64,000 nucleotides of DNA, from the NCBI GenBank assembly GCA_024642205.1, contig JAHEBQ010000008.1:78599-142598 (forward strand), written 5' to 3'. Below the pieces are notes generated by a model, which did not search any database, had not been told where the DNA came from, and worked only from the letters and a program-made list of their open reading frames with translations. Shown in pieces: positions 28,351 to 36,617 of this stretch. This stretch comes from Planctomycetaceae bacterium. Its GTDB lineage: Bacteria > Planctomycetota > Planctomycetia > Pirellulales > Pirellulaceae. Numbering within the stretch: the stretch's first letter is position 1; the number at the start of each line of letters is the position of its first letter. The translations under genes were made by a program, and so were the position numbers.

Positions 28351-28386
28351 GTCAAGGGTCTTGACCTTTTTGGCCAGGATCCTGGC
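28351..28386 (+). promoter_or_regulatory. Two adjacent dyads upstream of EamA transporter gene
   Basis: GTCAAGGGTCTTGAC (28351-28365) is a perfect 6-base inverted repeat around GGT. Seven bases later GCCAGGATCCTGGC (28373-28386) is a perfect 14-base palindrome. Both lie 85-120 bases before the GTG of the transporter, in an otherwise featureless 307-base gap (28164-28470). They could be operator sites or RNA hairpins. Confidence 0.4.
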
Positions 28387-28470
28387 AACAGGCAGATTCG
28401 ACTTCGGTGGGTCCTACCGATACATCATCGTGGCGTGGTGGCAACGTCGACTTTCAACGAAAGCCCTTAA

Positions 28471-29475
28471 GTGGAACACAAAACTTCCGGTCCCTCGACT
28501 GTCAGGATTCTCGTTGCATTTGCGGCGATCTATCTCATTTGGGGAACGACCTATCTGTCGATGCGGATTGCAGTCGAGACCATCCCGCCGTTTACCGTAG
28601 GAGCCTCGCGGTTCCTGCTTGCCGGTGGACTGACGCTCCTGTTCCTCCGGTTGCGCGGAGTCCCCAATCCCAGCCTCAAGCAATGGAGAAACTCGGCGAT
28701 AATTGGCTGCCTTCTGATGGTCGGTGGAAATGGCCTGGTCATGTGGGCCGTACAGAAAATTCCGTCCGGGATAGCTGCCTTGGTCGTCGCGACGATGCCC
28801 CTGTGGATGACGTTGTTCGACTGGCTGTTTTACCATGGCCCTCGTCCAACGATGAAAACGGTCGTCGGGATGGGACTCGGTTTCACCGGGATCGTCTTTC
28901 TACTCCGGCCCGATCAGGTTTTTGCTGGACAGAACTCGCTCCATTTGCCCAGCATGATCGCATTGTTCCTGGCACCGATTTTCTGGTCGATTGGATCGCT
29001 TCAGTCACGGCGGATCGATTTGCCAAGTAATGTTTTCATGGCAACGGCTCTGGAATCTCTGGGAGGCGGGATGGTCTTGATGTTTTTGTGTCTCGGAATG
29101 AACGAACCAGCCAGATACGACTTCAATGCGATCTCGTTTCGTTCGATTGTCGCGACATTCTACCTCGCCGTATTCGGGTCGTTGTTGGCCCTGACCGCGT
29201 ATTCCTGGTTGCTGAAACATGTCAGCGTGGCTCGCGTGTCGACCTACACTTTTATCAACCCGGTCATCGCGGTGATTCTGGGATGGTTGATTCTCGCTGA
29301 AGAAGTGACCTGGCAGACAACCGTCGCCGTATTACTCATCGTGCTCGCCGTGGTTTTGATCATTACGAAACAACAGACGGTCAGGCTATCGGCAGAGTCC
29401 GAGCCGCCGAATTCCAATCCAATGATTGGCCAAGGACCTGTGAAGGAAGAAGACCTGGTTGAGGCCGGGGCCTAG
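28471..29475 (+). CDS. EamA/DMT-family metabolite exporter
   Basis: A 334-residue inner-membrane protein with ten hydrophobic helices in two EamA repeats. The first repeat has AAIYLIWGTTYLSMRIAVET, typical of the YedA/RhaT-like branch; the second has FLAPIFWSIGSLQSRR and the closing TYTFINPVIAVILGWLILAEE. Such proteins export amino acids or other small metabolites by proton exchange. The start is GTG with GAAAG upstream. The gene stands alone and ends 99 bases from a convergent gene. The substrate cannot be assigned. Confidence 0.88.
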   Translation: MEHKTSGPSTVRILVAFAAIYLIWGTTYLSMRIAVETIPPFTVGASRFLLAGGLTLLFLRLRGVPNPSLKQWRNSAIIGCLLMVGGNGLVMWAVQKIPSGIAALVVATMPLWMTLFDWLFYHGPRPTMKTVVGMGLGFTGIVFLLRPDQVFAGQNSLHLPSMIALFLAPIFWSIGSLQSRRIDLPSNVFMATALESLGGGMVLMFLCLGMNEPARYDFNAISFRSIVATFYLAVFGSLLALTAYSWLLKHVSVARVSTYTFINPVIAVILGWLILAEEVTWQTTVAVLLIVLAVVLIITKQQTVRLSAESEPPNSNPMIGQGPVKEEDLVEAGA

Positions 29476-29574
29476 ACCAAGTGGCGCAAGCGTCCCGCAT
29501 GCATTCAGCTGTATACCAGCCCGACCAGACGTTTCCAGTGGCTCGTCGAGTTCGCCTTGATGGCTCACTTGTCC

Positions 29575-31455
29575 TCACTTGTCTTTACCCAGTCCAACCA
29601 TTTCCAGCAATTTCAGTGCATTGGTGGTTTCCGCGATTCCGGCGCGCATTTCATAATCGAAAGTCATGACTTTCTTACCGTCGACTTCATGGAACTGTTC
29701 GGAAAAGTGCACGGTCTGACAGGCTTTCTTCAGTTCTTCGGTCGTTGCCAGATCGAGATCATGTGTCGAAATCGCGCCGATCGCATTTTCATCAATCAAC
29801 TTTTTGACCACTCGACTGACTGCAATCTGGCGTTCACGGGAGTTGGTCCCCTGGAGAATCTCGTCCAGCAGGAAAAGCATCCGTCTCGGATTGTCACCAT
29901 CGTGATTTTTTGCAATATCGACGATTGACTTGAGTCGTTTCAACTCCGCCATGAAGAAGGAAACGCCATCGGCCAACGAGTCGGCAATTCGCATACTGGT
30001 TTCGATATGCAGCGGTGGCAGGCTGAAGCTTCCGGCGCACACGACGCTTCCCATTTGAGCCAAAACGATGTTAACGCCCACGCTGCGCAGGAGTGTACTT
30101 TTTCCTGACATATTGGACCCGGTCACCAGCAGGACCGTACCCGGTGGTCCCATCTGGACATCGTTGGGGACACGTTTTTCGTCGAGCAGCGGGTGACCGA
30201 CTTTCGTTCCCACAACCATTGCCTGACCATTCGATGGGGCCGGTTGGACCGAAGGGAAAACCCAATCCGGTTGATCTCCGGCCAACTTCGCCAGCGCGCA
30301 GAGTGCTTCCCATTCACCCAAATCTGCAAACCATCCTCGAGCCCGTGGGCCAATGCGGGCCTTCCACCGTTCCATCAAATCCAGGACGTGCGCGTCCCAG
30401 AAAAACAGAAACTCAAAAATCATGTACAAGGCAAATCCCCAACCGTTCCGCATATTCGCCAGCGCAATCAACCTGCCAAGCCGTTGCATGTTTGGTTGAG
30501 CGCCGTTTTCCGTTCGCTTCAAACGTGATTGCAGGCCTTGGAGCTTCTCCGATTTCGCCGGAAACTCCGAAACCATATCAAACAGAGTGACATAATGTGA
30601 AGCCTGATCTGTTCGCGACGAAATTATATTGAAAACATCGTGGATTGAACCGGCATAAACAACTGACATGGCGAAATTGATGACACAACTTGCGAGTAAT
30701 GCACCAACGGCAAACACCAGCGGGATTAAACCGGTCACGAAAAACAGCAAAGCGGCGATCGAAATCAACGAAGTCATTCGAGCCAACCATAACACCCAGG
30801 TCCGGCCTGCGAACCAGTTCGGGCTTTCGCACCACTGAACAAACCGACTGGGGCCGGATTGGCTGGCGGTTAACTGTTCGCATAATAACCGAAAATTGAT
30901 GCGCCACTCAAATTCAGGCTTCAATTCGGCAACGGCATCCTGGCGAAGTTTGATTTCGTCTGAAAGCGCCCCGCAAATAATCCAGTTTTTGAGAGTCTCG
31001 GTACCGAGCGGCGTTCGCGTGACTCCCAGAAGCTTGTAGACCGAGCTTGGACCCAGCAGATCCAGGTCCTTGGAGATTGGCGCAAACTCGGGCGGCACGT
31101 CAATCTCGTTGACCGCTATTTTTTCCCAATTGCGATGGCAACGAGCGATCGACTCCCGATGCATGTTGGAAAGAATTGTTGCGCGTCGAAGTTCAGTCTG
31201 CATTTCTTCGTGGATGAAAGCGACCACCAAAAAAGCAATGCACAAAACAGCTGAGACAATCCACCAAACCGTTCCCAGTTCCCACGCATCGGCAAACCCC
31301 AACAGCAAGGCCGCCAGGAAGAGCAGAAAGAGCCCGCCCCGTAGATAGGCTACACGACTCCAGCGACCGGCGCATCGACGTATCGAATCCTGCTCATGAG
31401 CAAGTTTCTCTCGGTAATATTCCAGAACTTGTTCGGGCGTTGTTGGCACATTCAT
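29575..31455 (-). CDS. Membrane-embedded MutS-like ATPase
   Basis: A 626-residue protein. Two hydrophobic helices at about 39-56 and 62-81 and another pair at about 228-267 mark it as an integral membrane protein. The C-terminal third is a MutS-type ATPase: Walker A GSNMSGKST at 446-454, Walker B MLFLLDEILQGTN at 526-538, and the ISTHDLDLA signature H-loop. The mismatch-binding domain I of MutS is missing, and only a lever/clamp-like helical core remains between the TM pairs. This type occurs in several bacterial phyla and is annotated as MutS-family, but its DNA role is unproven. I chose the ATG at 31455; a TTG at 31479 is in frame. Monocistronic by spacing. Confidence 0.82.
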   Translation of the reverse strand: MNVPTTPEQVLEYYREKLAHEQDSIRRCAGRWSRVAYLRGGLFLLFLAALLLGFADAWELGTVWWIVSAVLCIAFLVVAFIHEEMQTELRRATILSNMHRESIARCHRNWEKIAVNEIDVPPEFAPISKDLDLLGPSSVYKLLGVTRTPLGTETLKNWIICGALSDEIKLRQDAVAELKPEFEWRINFRLLCEQLTASQSGPSRFVQWCESPNWFAGRTWVLWLARMTSLISIAALLFFVTGLIPLVFAVGALLASCVINFAMSVVYAGSIHDVFNIISSRTDQASHYVTLFDMVSEFPAKSEKLQGLQSRLKRTENGAQPNMQRLGRLIALANMRNGWGFALYMIFEFLFFWDAHVLDLMERWKARIGPRARGWFADLGEWEALCALAKLAGDQPDWVFPSVQPAPSNGQAMVVGTKVGHPLLDEKRVPNDVQMGPPGTVLLVTGSNMSGKSTLLRSVGVNIVLAQMGSVVCAGSFSLPPLHIETSMRIADSLADGVSFFMAELKRLKSIVDIAKNHDGDNPRRMLFLLDEILQGTNSRERQIAVSRVVKKLIDENAIGAISTHDLDLATTEELKKACQTVHFSEQFHEVDGKKVMTFDYEMRAGIAETTNALKLLEMVGLGKDK

Positions 31456-31800
31456 GCTTGTTATTTTTTTCCCGGTCAATCAATCCCCATGGGTTGAAAG
31501 GAATCGATCGGGAATTCTGAATCTTGGATTGGGAAACGGCGTCAGGAAATCGTAGCTGTAAATGACCCGATTGCGAACCCGGAACCGAAAAGACGCGGAT
31601 GGAAATGACCTTTGTTTCCACGTTTTCTGGACCTCAACGCAACTCGCATTGCAGCAGCGATCACGGAAAGTCCAATTTGGAAACTCCTGGCCTGACATCG
31701 AACATGCAAATGCCATTGGGCCAAATGTCGGAGCTTCAACGGAAAACAAACCTGGGCCAAAGTTCTTTGCAGACGCTGCGGGCGGGATTTGAACCAACTT
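31456..31800. other. Intergenic region upstream of MutS-like gene
   Basis: This 345-base gap lies between gdhA and the MutS-like gene, both on the minus strand. No coding frame is convincing. Near 31780-31797 is a sequence like the T-arm of a minus-strand tRNA, but no full cloverleaf can be built (see rejected items). Confidence 0.4.
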
Positions 31801-33060
31801 CTAAAAACCGCCGAGTTCGGTGGAACGTTTGACTCGCTGAATCGCGATCATGAACGCCGCGGTGCGGAGACTGACATTGTGTTCGTTGGCCAACTGCCAA
31901 ACATCTTCAAAGGCCGTCGACAGGATTGAGTCGAGTTGTTGGCGAACGCGGTTCAAATCCCAACTGTAGTACTGACGGTTTTGAACCCATTCGAAATAGC
32001 TGACCGTCACGCCGCCTGCGTTGGCCAGAATATCAGGAAGCACGGCAATTCCTCGATCGAACAACCTTTCATCCGCATCAGCGTCGACTGGCCCGTTGGC
32101 ACCCTCAACGATGTACTTCGCCTGGATTCGCTCAACATTGTCCAACGTGATTACGCTCCCGAGTGCCGCGGGGACCAACAATTCACAATCCAGTTCCAAC
32201 AGTTGTTCGTTGGTGATTCTTTCGGCCTGGGCAAATCCCTTCAGCGAGCGATTCTCAATCATGTAATGAAGCGCCGCCGGAATATCCAGGCCCGCCGGAT
32301 CATAGTAGCCACCACTGACGTCGCTAATACCCACAATCGAAAACTCGGATTCATGCATGAATTTGGCCGCGTGCGAGCCAACATTGCCAAACCCCTGAAT
32401 CACGACACGCGTGTCCTTGGGACGACGGCCCAGTCGTTTCAGCATCTTGAACGCCAAAATGCCAACGCCGCGCCCGGTCGCTTCTTCGCGACCTTTGGCG
32501 CCGTAATCTTCCACCGGTTTCCCGGTGATACACGCCGGATTGAAACCGTGGTACTTTTCCCACTGGTTACGAATCCAGGCCATCGTTTCCGCGTTTGTTC
32601 CCATGTCGGGTGCCGGAATGTCTTTGTCCGGTCCGATGATGTCGTGGATCTGGTCCACAAACTTCCGTGTGATTCGCTCATTTTCCTTGCGGCTCAAATC
32701 GCGTGGCGTCACGCAGATACCGCCTTTGGCCCCACCGTAGGGTATGTTCACGACCGCGGTCTTCCAGGTCATCAACGACGCCAGCGCGCGAACCTCATCC
32801 AGATCCACCTCCGGATGGTATCTCAGACCACCCTTCATCGGACCGCGCGCGTTGTTATGTTGAACGCGATAACCAACCAGGGTTTCAATTCTGCCATCAT
32901 CCATCTCGACAGGAACCTCGACCGTGATTTCGCGTTTGGCCATTTTTAACAGGCGACGCGTGCTTTCTTCAAGCTCCAGGACGTCGGCGGCTCGATCAAA
33001 ATAATGATGCACCGTTTCATTGGCGTTCATGTGTTTACGGGTTGCAACGATTGAGTTCAT
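31801..33060 (-). CDS. gdhA: Glutamate dehydrogenase (Glu/Leu/Phe/Val dehydrogenase family)
   Basis: A 419-residue cytoplasmic enzyme that interconverts glutamate and 2-oxoglutarate plus ammonia. The signature VNIPYGGAKGGI with the active lysine, GPMKGGLRYHP with the substrate lysine, and DIPAPDMGTNAETM are all present. The Rossmann motif GFGNVGSHAA follows at about 220, and GANGPVDADADERL comes later. The length matches the hexameric short form. The ATG at 33060 has AGGTG close upstream; an ATG 30 bases downstream is also possible. NAD or NADP preference cannot be read safely. Confidence 0.93.
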   Translation of the reverse strand: MNSIVATRKHMNANETVHHYFDRAADVLELEESTRRLLKMAKREITVEVPVEMDDGRIETLVGYRVQHNNARGPMKGGLRYHPEVDLDEVRALASLMTWKTAVVNIPYGGAKGGICVTPRDLSRKENERITRKFVDQIHDIIGPDKDIPAPDMGTNAETMAWIRNQWEKYHGFNPACITGKPVEDYGAKGREEATGRGVGILAFKMLKRLGRRPKDTRVVIQGFGNVGSHAAKFMHESEFSIVGISDVSGGYYDPAGLDIPAALHYMIENRSLKGFAQAERITNEQLLELDCELLVPAALGSVITLDNVERIQAKYIVEGANGPVDADADERLFDRGIAVLPDILANAGGVTVSYFEWVQNRQYYSWDLNRVRQQLDSILSTAFEDVWQLANEHNVSLRTAAFMIAIQRVKRSTELGGF

Positions 33061-33275
33061 TTCACCTACTCACGGGTTCCTTAAGAGAATTTGAGTCGCA
33101 CTGACTGAGAACTGCAGGCATGCCAACAGCCTCTACGAATCGGATGGTCTTTGAATTACAATATCGAATCGACGGATATCCACAATCGGGGCGACAAAAA
33201 ACACCGAATCCTGATTGGCCAAACCGACACCGACGAATCTTGTGGCGCAACCAGATTCTTTAGCTTGGGCAACCC

Positions 33276-36200
33276 GTGACAATCGACATAAACCAATTCT
33301 GGAGTCTTTTGACCGAAAGCCAACTGGTCGACGTAACGCAAACCCAGACACTGTTTTCGCAATTCTCATCCAATCCGTCGATCCCCAAAACCCCCGAATC
33401 GTTGGCCAATTTCCTGGTCAACCACAAGGCCATTACTTCCTACCAATCGTTGATTCTGAGCGCCGGGCACAGTGGTCCCTTTCGCTACGGAAACTACACG
33501 GTGACGAAGCGGATTGAGACCGGGATTATGAGTGGTCAATTTCTGGCTCGGCACACAAAAACCGGATACCCGGTGCTACTTCAGTTCGTCGGCGGCACCG
33601 ATCCGTCGCTGTTGTCGATTTGGCAGGGTATCGAATCCGTTGTTGAACAGATTTCCGAAATTCAACATCCTAACTGGGTCGAGACGTTTGAAGCAGTCGC
33701 ACTGGCGAATCATCGATTTGTCGTTTCACAACCTCCCCAGGGAGTCACGCTTCAGGAAAAATTTCCGCGCAAAGCACGAATGCCCTGGAAAAAGGCCTGC
33801 GCACTGATCGCCCAGGCAACCAAGGGGCTGGAGCAACTCCATCGACTGCGTATTGTCCACAATGCGGTTTCCCCCCGGACCATTTGGCTGGAAAAAAATG
33901 GCCTTATTCGCCTGCGGCTCAACCTGCTCCCGGATCCCGATTTCGATCGGCCCAATCCAAACGACAAAGTAGGGGAATGCAAGTTCGACTACATGGCACC
34001 GGAAGCCATCAAAGGTGACCAAACCGATCCCGCATTCGGCACCCCGCTATCGCGCGATCTGTATTCGATTGGCTGTATCTTATATCGGGTTATCGCTGGT
34101 CGACCACCGTTTCTCGAATCCGACCTGGAGCGAAAAAAGCAACTTGTCTTGACGGCGCCGCCGACAGATTTGAACAAATATGACGTGCCGCCGGAACTCG
34201 ACTCGCTGATCAAAAAACTGCTGGCCAAGAAACCGGAAGAGCGTCCCCCCTCCGCCGCCGAAGTCGCCAACCTCCTGGGGTTGTTTTCGGGAAAAGCAGA
34301 CGAGATCAACGCCTTGTCGATCCCTGAGTCGCAGACTCGATCAGCCTTTCGAGAATCCCTGACCCATTTCCTGCCTCCCGAAGCAGTGACACGCCATGTG
34401 GTGTCCGTTCCGGAAATCGCTGTCCAACCGGGAGTTTCGACCGACGGTTCATTATTGCAATCGGAAGAACGACTCGCCAAAATCCAGGCCGCTACTGACG
34501 CGTCTCAAAAGCGCAAGCAAAACAAATGGAAGGTCCCTGCGGCCGTCACAGCCGGGCTAATCGCGCTGTCCGGGCTGATTGGAATCTTGGCTTATACGGC
34601 CAACACATTCGTTGTGAAAAAAACCGAAAAACCTGTTTTGGGTACGGTGGAACCGGGCGAGCGTTCCGAGCCAAAGGCACCCGGTTCCGCGGCCGATCTG
34701 GCGTCGTTACCGCCGAAACTGCGTCCGACCATTTTTCAGCAGCTGATCGAAGACGATGACAAATCGCTTTGGGAAACACCGACCAACGGTCCCCCGATTG
34801 AATTCTCCTATTTGCCTTCGGCACCGAAACTGCTGTTTGTATTTCGCCCGGCGGAAATCTCTGGCAGTGACGAGGGCCAACGCGTCATCCAAAGCCTGGG
34901 ACCCGCGTTTGAAGAACGGATCGCCCAATTCCAGGACCAATGTGGGTTGGACCTTGAGAATATTGAGCAGTTGATCGTTTCACTTCATACCAACGATCAG
35001 TTTGAATACGAGCCGTACTTCATCGTAACCACGCGCCAGCCAGTTGAATTGGCAAGGTTGATGCAAAACTGGAATCAACCAGTCCTTCGGCAGCTGGAAA
35101 ATCAACAGGAAATGCTCGATTCAGCCGATGGCAAAACCGCGTATTACCTACTGTACGAACACGAGCAAAGAGGCGGGAAAAAAGCGGGCGATCCTGCCGC
35201 TGATGGAATTCAACGGGAAGAAAAAACCGGCAATGAAACGGTGGCGGAGGAACCCACCGACACGAAAAGTATCCAGCGTTTTGCGATGGGTTCCAAACTG
35301 TTGATCGAGGAAGTCGCCCTTAGCCTGGGAGCCACGGTTTTGTCGGGTTCGCTGGGGAGTCTCGCCGAATGGACCGACCGGGATCGACACATCAATATTT
35401 TGTTCTTGCGGAACTCCCTGTTCAACGACGAAGGCCAGAAATTGATGGGGTTGGAGAATCGGATGCTCAATCGAGAAATGAGCGTCATGCTTCCCGATGA
35501 AATCCGCGGTGGATTGGTCAGTTTCCACCTGGATTCAGGTTGTTATCTGGAGTTGATTCTTGATAACAGTGTCGATCTTAAAGCGATTGATCTAAAAGAG
35601 CAGATGTCGAACGAGCTCCGCCGGCAACGCGACCAATTGATGTTGTTTGTTGCCCGAATTCCATCAAGCGAATACTGGGACATGGTTCGCATTCGATATG
35701 GCGGAATGCTGACCAACGTTTTTCAGAATCTACGCTGGGAGGTCGAGCATGGACAAGTCATCGCCAATTGCTGGCTTCCGCCCATGGCCGCGCACAACTT
35801 GATCGCCGCGACGGAACACGTTATTGCTTTCTCGGCAGGTACATCGAATGTCGCGAAACCTGTTGCCAAAGGACCTCAATCGCTGCAGGAACTGTTGGAA
35901 GCGAAGCGCGATCTGAATATTGCCAATCCGCCGGATTTGAATGTCCTGATGGCTGATCTGCAAACCGAAATCACCGACGATTTCGGCTCGCTACCGTTTG
36001 CCTTTAACATCCGGTTAATCGGATCGGACCTGGAAAAGGAAGGAATTACCAAGAACCAACGCCCGAGCGAATTGGTGATCAGCCAAAAAACACTGGCCGA
36101 AATCCTGACCTTGATCATGGTCGCAGCTAATCCGTCCAAAGACATTTCGGGCTCCAGTGATCCGAATTGCAAACTGGTCTGGGTCGTCGCTGATGATCCC

Positions 36201-36293
36201 GTGAACCCGGGCGAAAAAGCGATCTTGATTACGACGCGTGCTGCGGCCGCCGAAAAATCGTACGAACTTCCGCCTGCGTTTCGATCAAAGTAG
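33276..36293 (+). CDS. Membrane-anchored protein-kinase-like protein (probable pseudokinase) with large C-terminal domain
   Basis: A 1005-residue protein. Residues about 70-335 have the Ser/Thr kinase fold: YGNYTVTKRIETG for the glycine loop region, APE at 241-243 and the helix F DLYSIGCILYRVIAG at 261-275. All three catalytic motifs are lost: the VAIK lysine is Gln103 (VLLQ), HRD is HNA (195-197), and DFG is LNL (215-217). A single TM helix is at about 418-440. The 560-residue C-terminal part outside the cytoplasm holds alpha/beta segments like SYLPSAPKLLFVFRPAEI that resemble the secreted hypothetical at 62.6-63.6 kb. Start is GTG. A pseudokinase that senses or scaffolds is the best guess. 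A zinc-ribbon/STN-like membrane protein follows. Confidence 0.82.
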   Translation: MTIDINQFWSLLTESQLVDVTQTQTLFSQFSSNPSIPKTPESLANFLVNHKAITSYQSLILSAGHSGPFRYGNYTVTKRIETGIMSGQFLARHTKTGYPVLLQFVGGTDPSLLSIWQGIESVVEQISEIQHPNWVETFEAVALANHRFVVSQPPQGVTLQEKFPRKARMPWKKACALIAQATKGLEQLHRLRIVHNAVSPRTIWLEKNGLIRLRLNLLPDPDFDRPNPNDKVGECKFDYMAPEAIKGDQTDPAFGTPLSRDLYSIGCILYRVIAGRPPFLESDLERKKQLVLTAPPTDLNKYDVPPELDSLIKKLLAKKPEERPPSAAEVANLLGLFSGKADEINALSIPESQTRSAFRESLTHFLPPEAVTRHVVSVPEIAVQPGVSTDGSLLQSEERLAKIQAATDASQKRKQNKWKVPAAVTAGLIALSGLIGILAYTANTFVVKKTEKPVLGTVEPGERSEPKAPGSAADLASLPPKLRPTIFQQLIEDDDKSLWETPTNGPPIEFSYLPSAPKLLFVFRPAEISGSDEGQRVIQSLGPAFEERIAQFQDQCGLDLENIEQLIVSLHTNDQFEYEPYFIVTTRQPVELARLMQNWNQPVLRQLENQQEMLDSADGKTAYYLLYEHEQRGGKKAGDPAADGIQREEKTGNETVAEEPTDTKSIQRFAMGSKLLIEEVALSLGATVLSGSLGSLAEWTDRDRHINILFLRNSLFNDEGQKLMGLENRMLNREMSVMLPDEIRGGLVSFHLDSGCYLELILDNSVDLKAIDLKEQMSNELRRQRDQLMLFVARIPSSEYWDMVRIRYGGMLTNVFQNLRWEVEHGQVIANCWLPPMAAHNLIAATEHVIAFSAGTSNVAKPVAKGPQSLQELLEAKRDLNIANPPDLNVLMADLQTEITDDFGSLPFAFNIRLIGSDLEKEGITKNQRPSELVISQKTLAEILTLIMVAANPSKDISGSSDPNCKLVWVVADDPVNPGEKAILITTRAAAAEKSYELPPAFRSK

Positions 36294-36617
36294 CGCATCG
36301 GTTACGCGGGCGTTTTCCCCAAATGCCCAATTCGCTACGGCAGTGTCTCGAGTGTCCCCCGTTACAAATGTGCAACGGAGTTTCCTCTGGAACTAGGAGA
36401 ATTGCCGGTCGAAGCCTGTCCAAAACCCACAAATCCCACCGCTATAAACGGGAATATCGGCTTGCAATGACGTCGATTCGATATCGCAAGCATCATTGGA
36501 TGGGAAGTTATGATGCTAAACGACGACAAAGATCAAGGAAACCCGTAGAATAAGGCCGTCAATTCGGCAGGGGCATGTTTGGTCATCGCGGCTATCAAAT
36601 CTAAACGAGGTCAATCG
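36294..36617. other. Intergenic region with hairpin downstream of pseudokinase
   Basis: These 324 bases separate the pseudokinase from the zinc-ribbon protein on the same strand. GGGCGTTT (36308-36315) pairs with AAATGCCC (36321-36328) around a 5-base loop, 15 bases after the stop codon, with no T-run. GAGG at 36607-36610 is the ribosome site for the next gene. No gene is seen. Confidence 0.4.

Noticed and set aside
31775..31810. tRNA-like 3' end on the minus strand (GGTTCAAATCCCGC)
   Set aside because: The T-stem pairs poorly, there is no acceptor partner or anticodon arm, and the sequence would overlap the gdhA end. At most a decayed fragment.
31936..32949. 337-codon open frame on the plus strand
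   Set aside because: Antisense shadow of gdhA, which has all family motifs.
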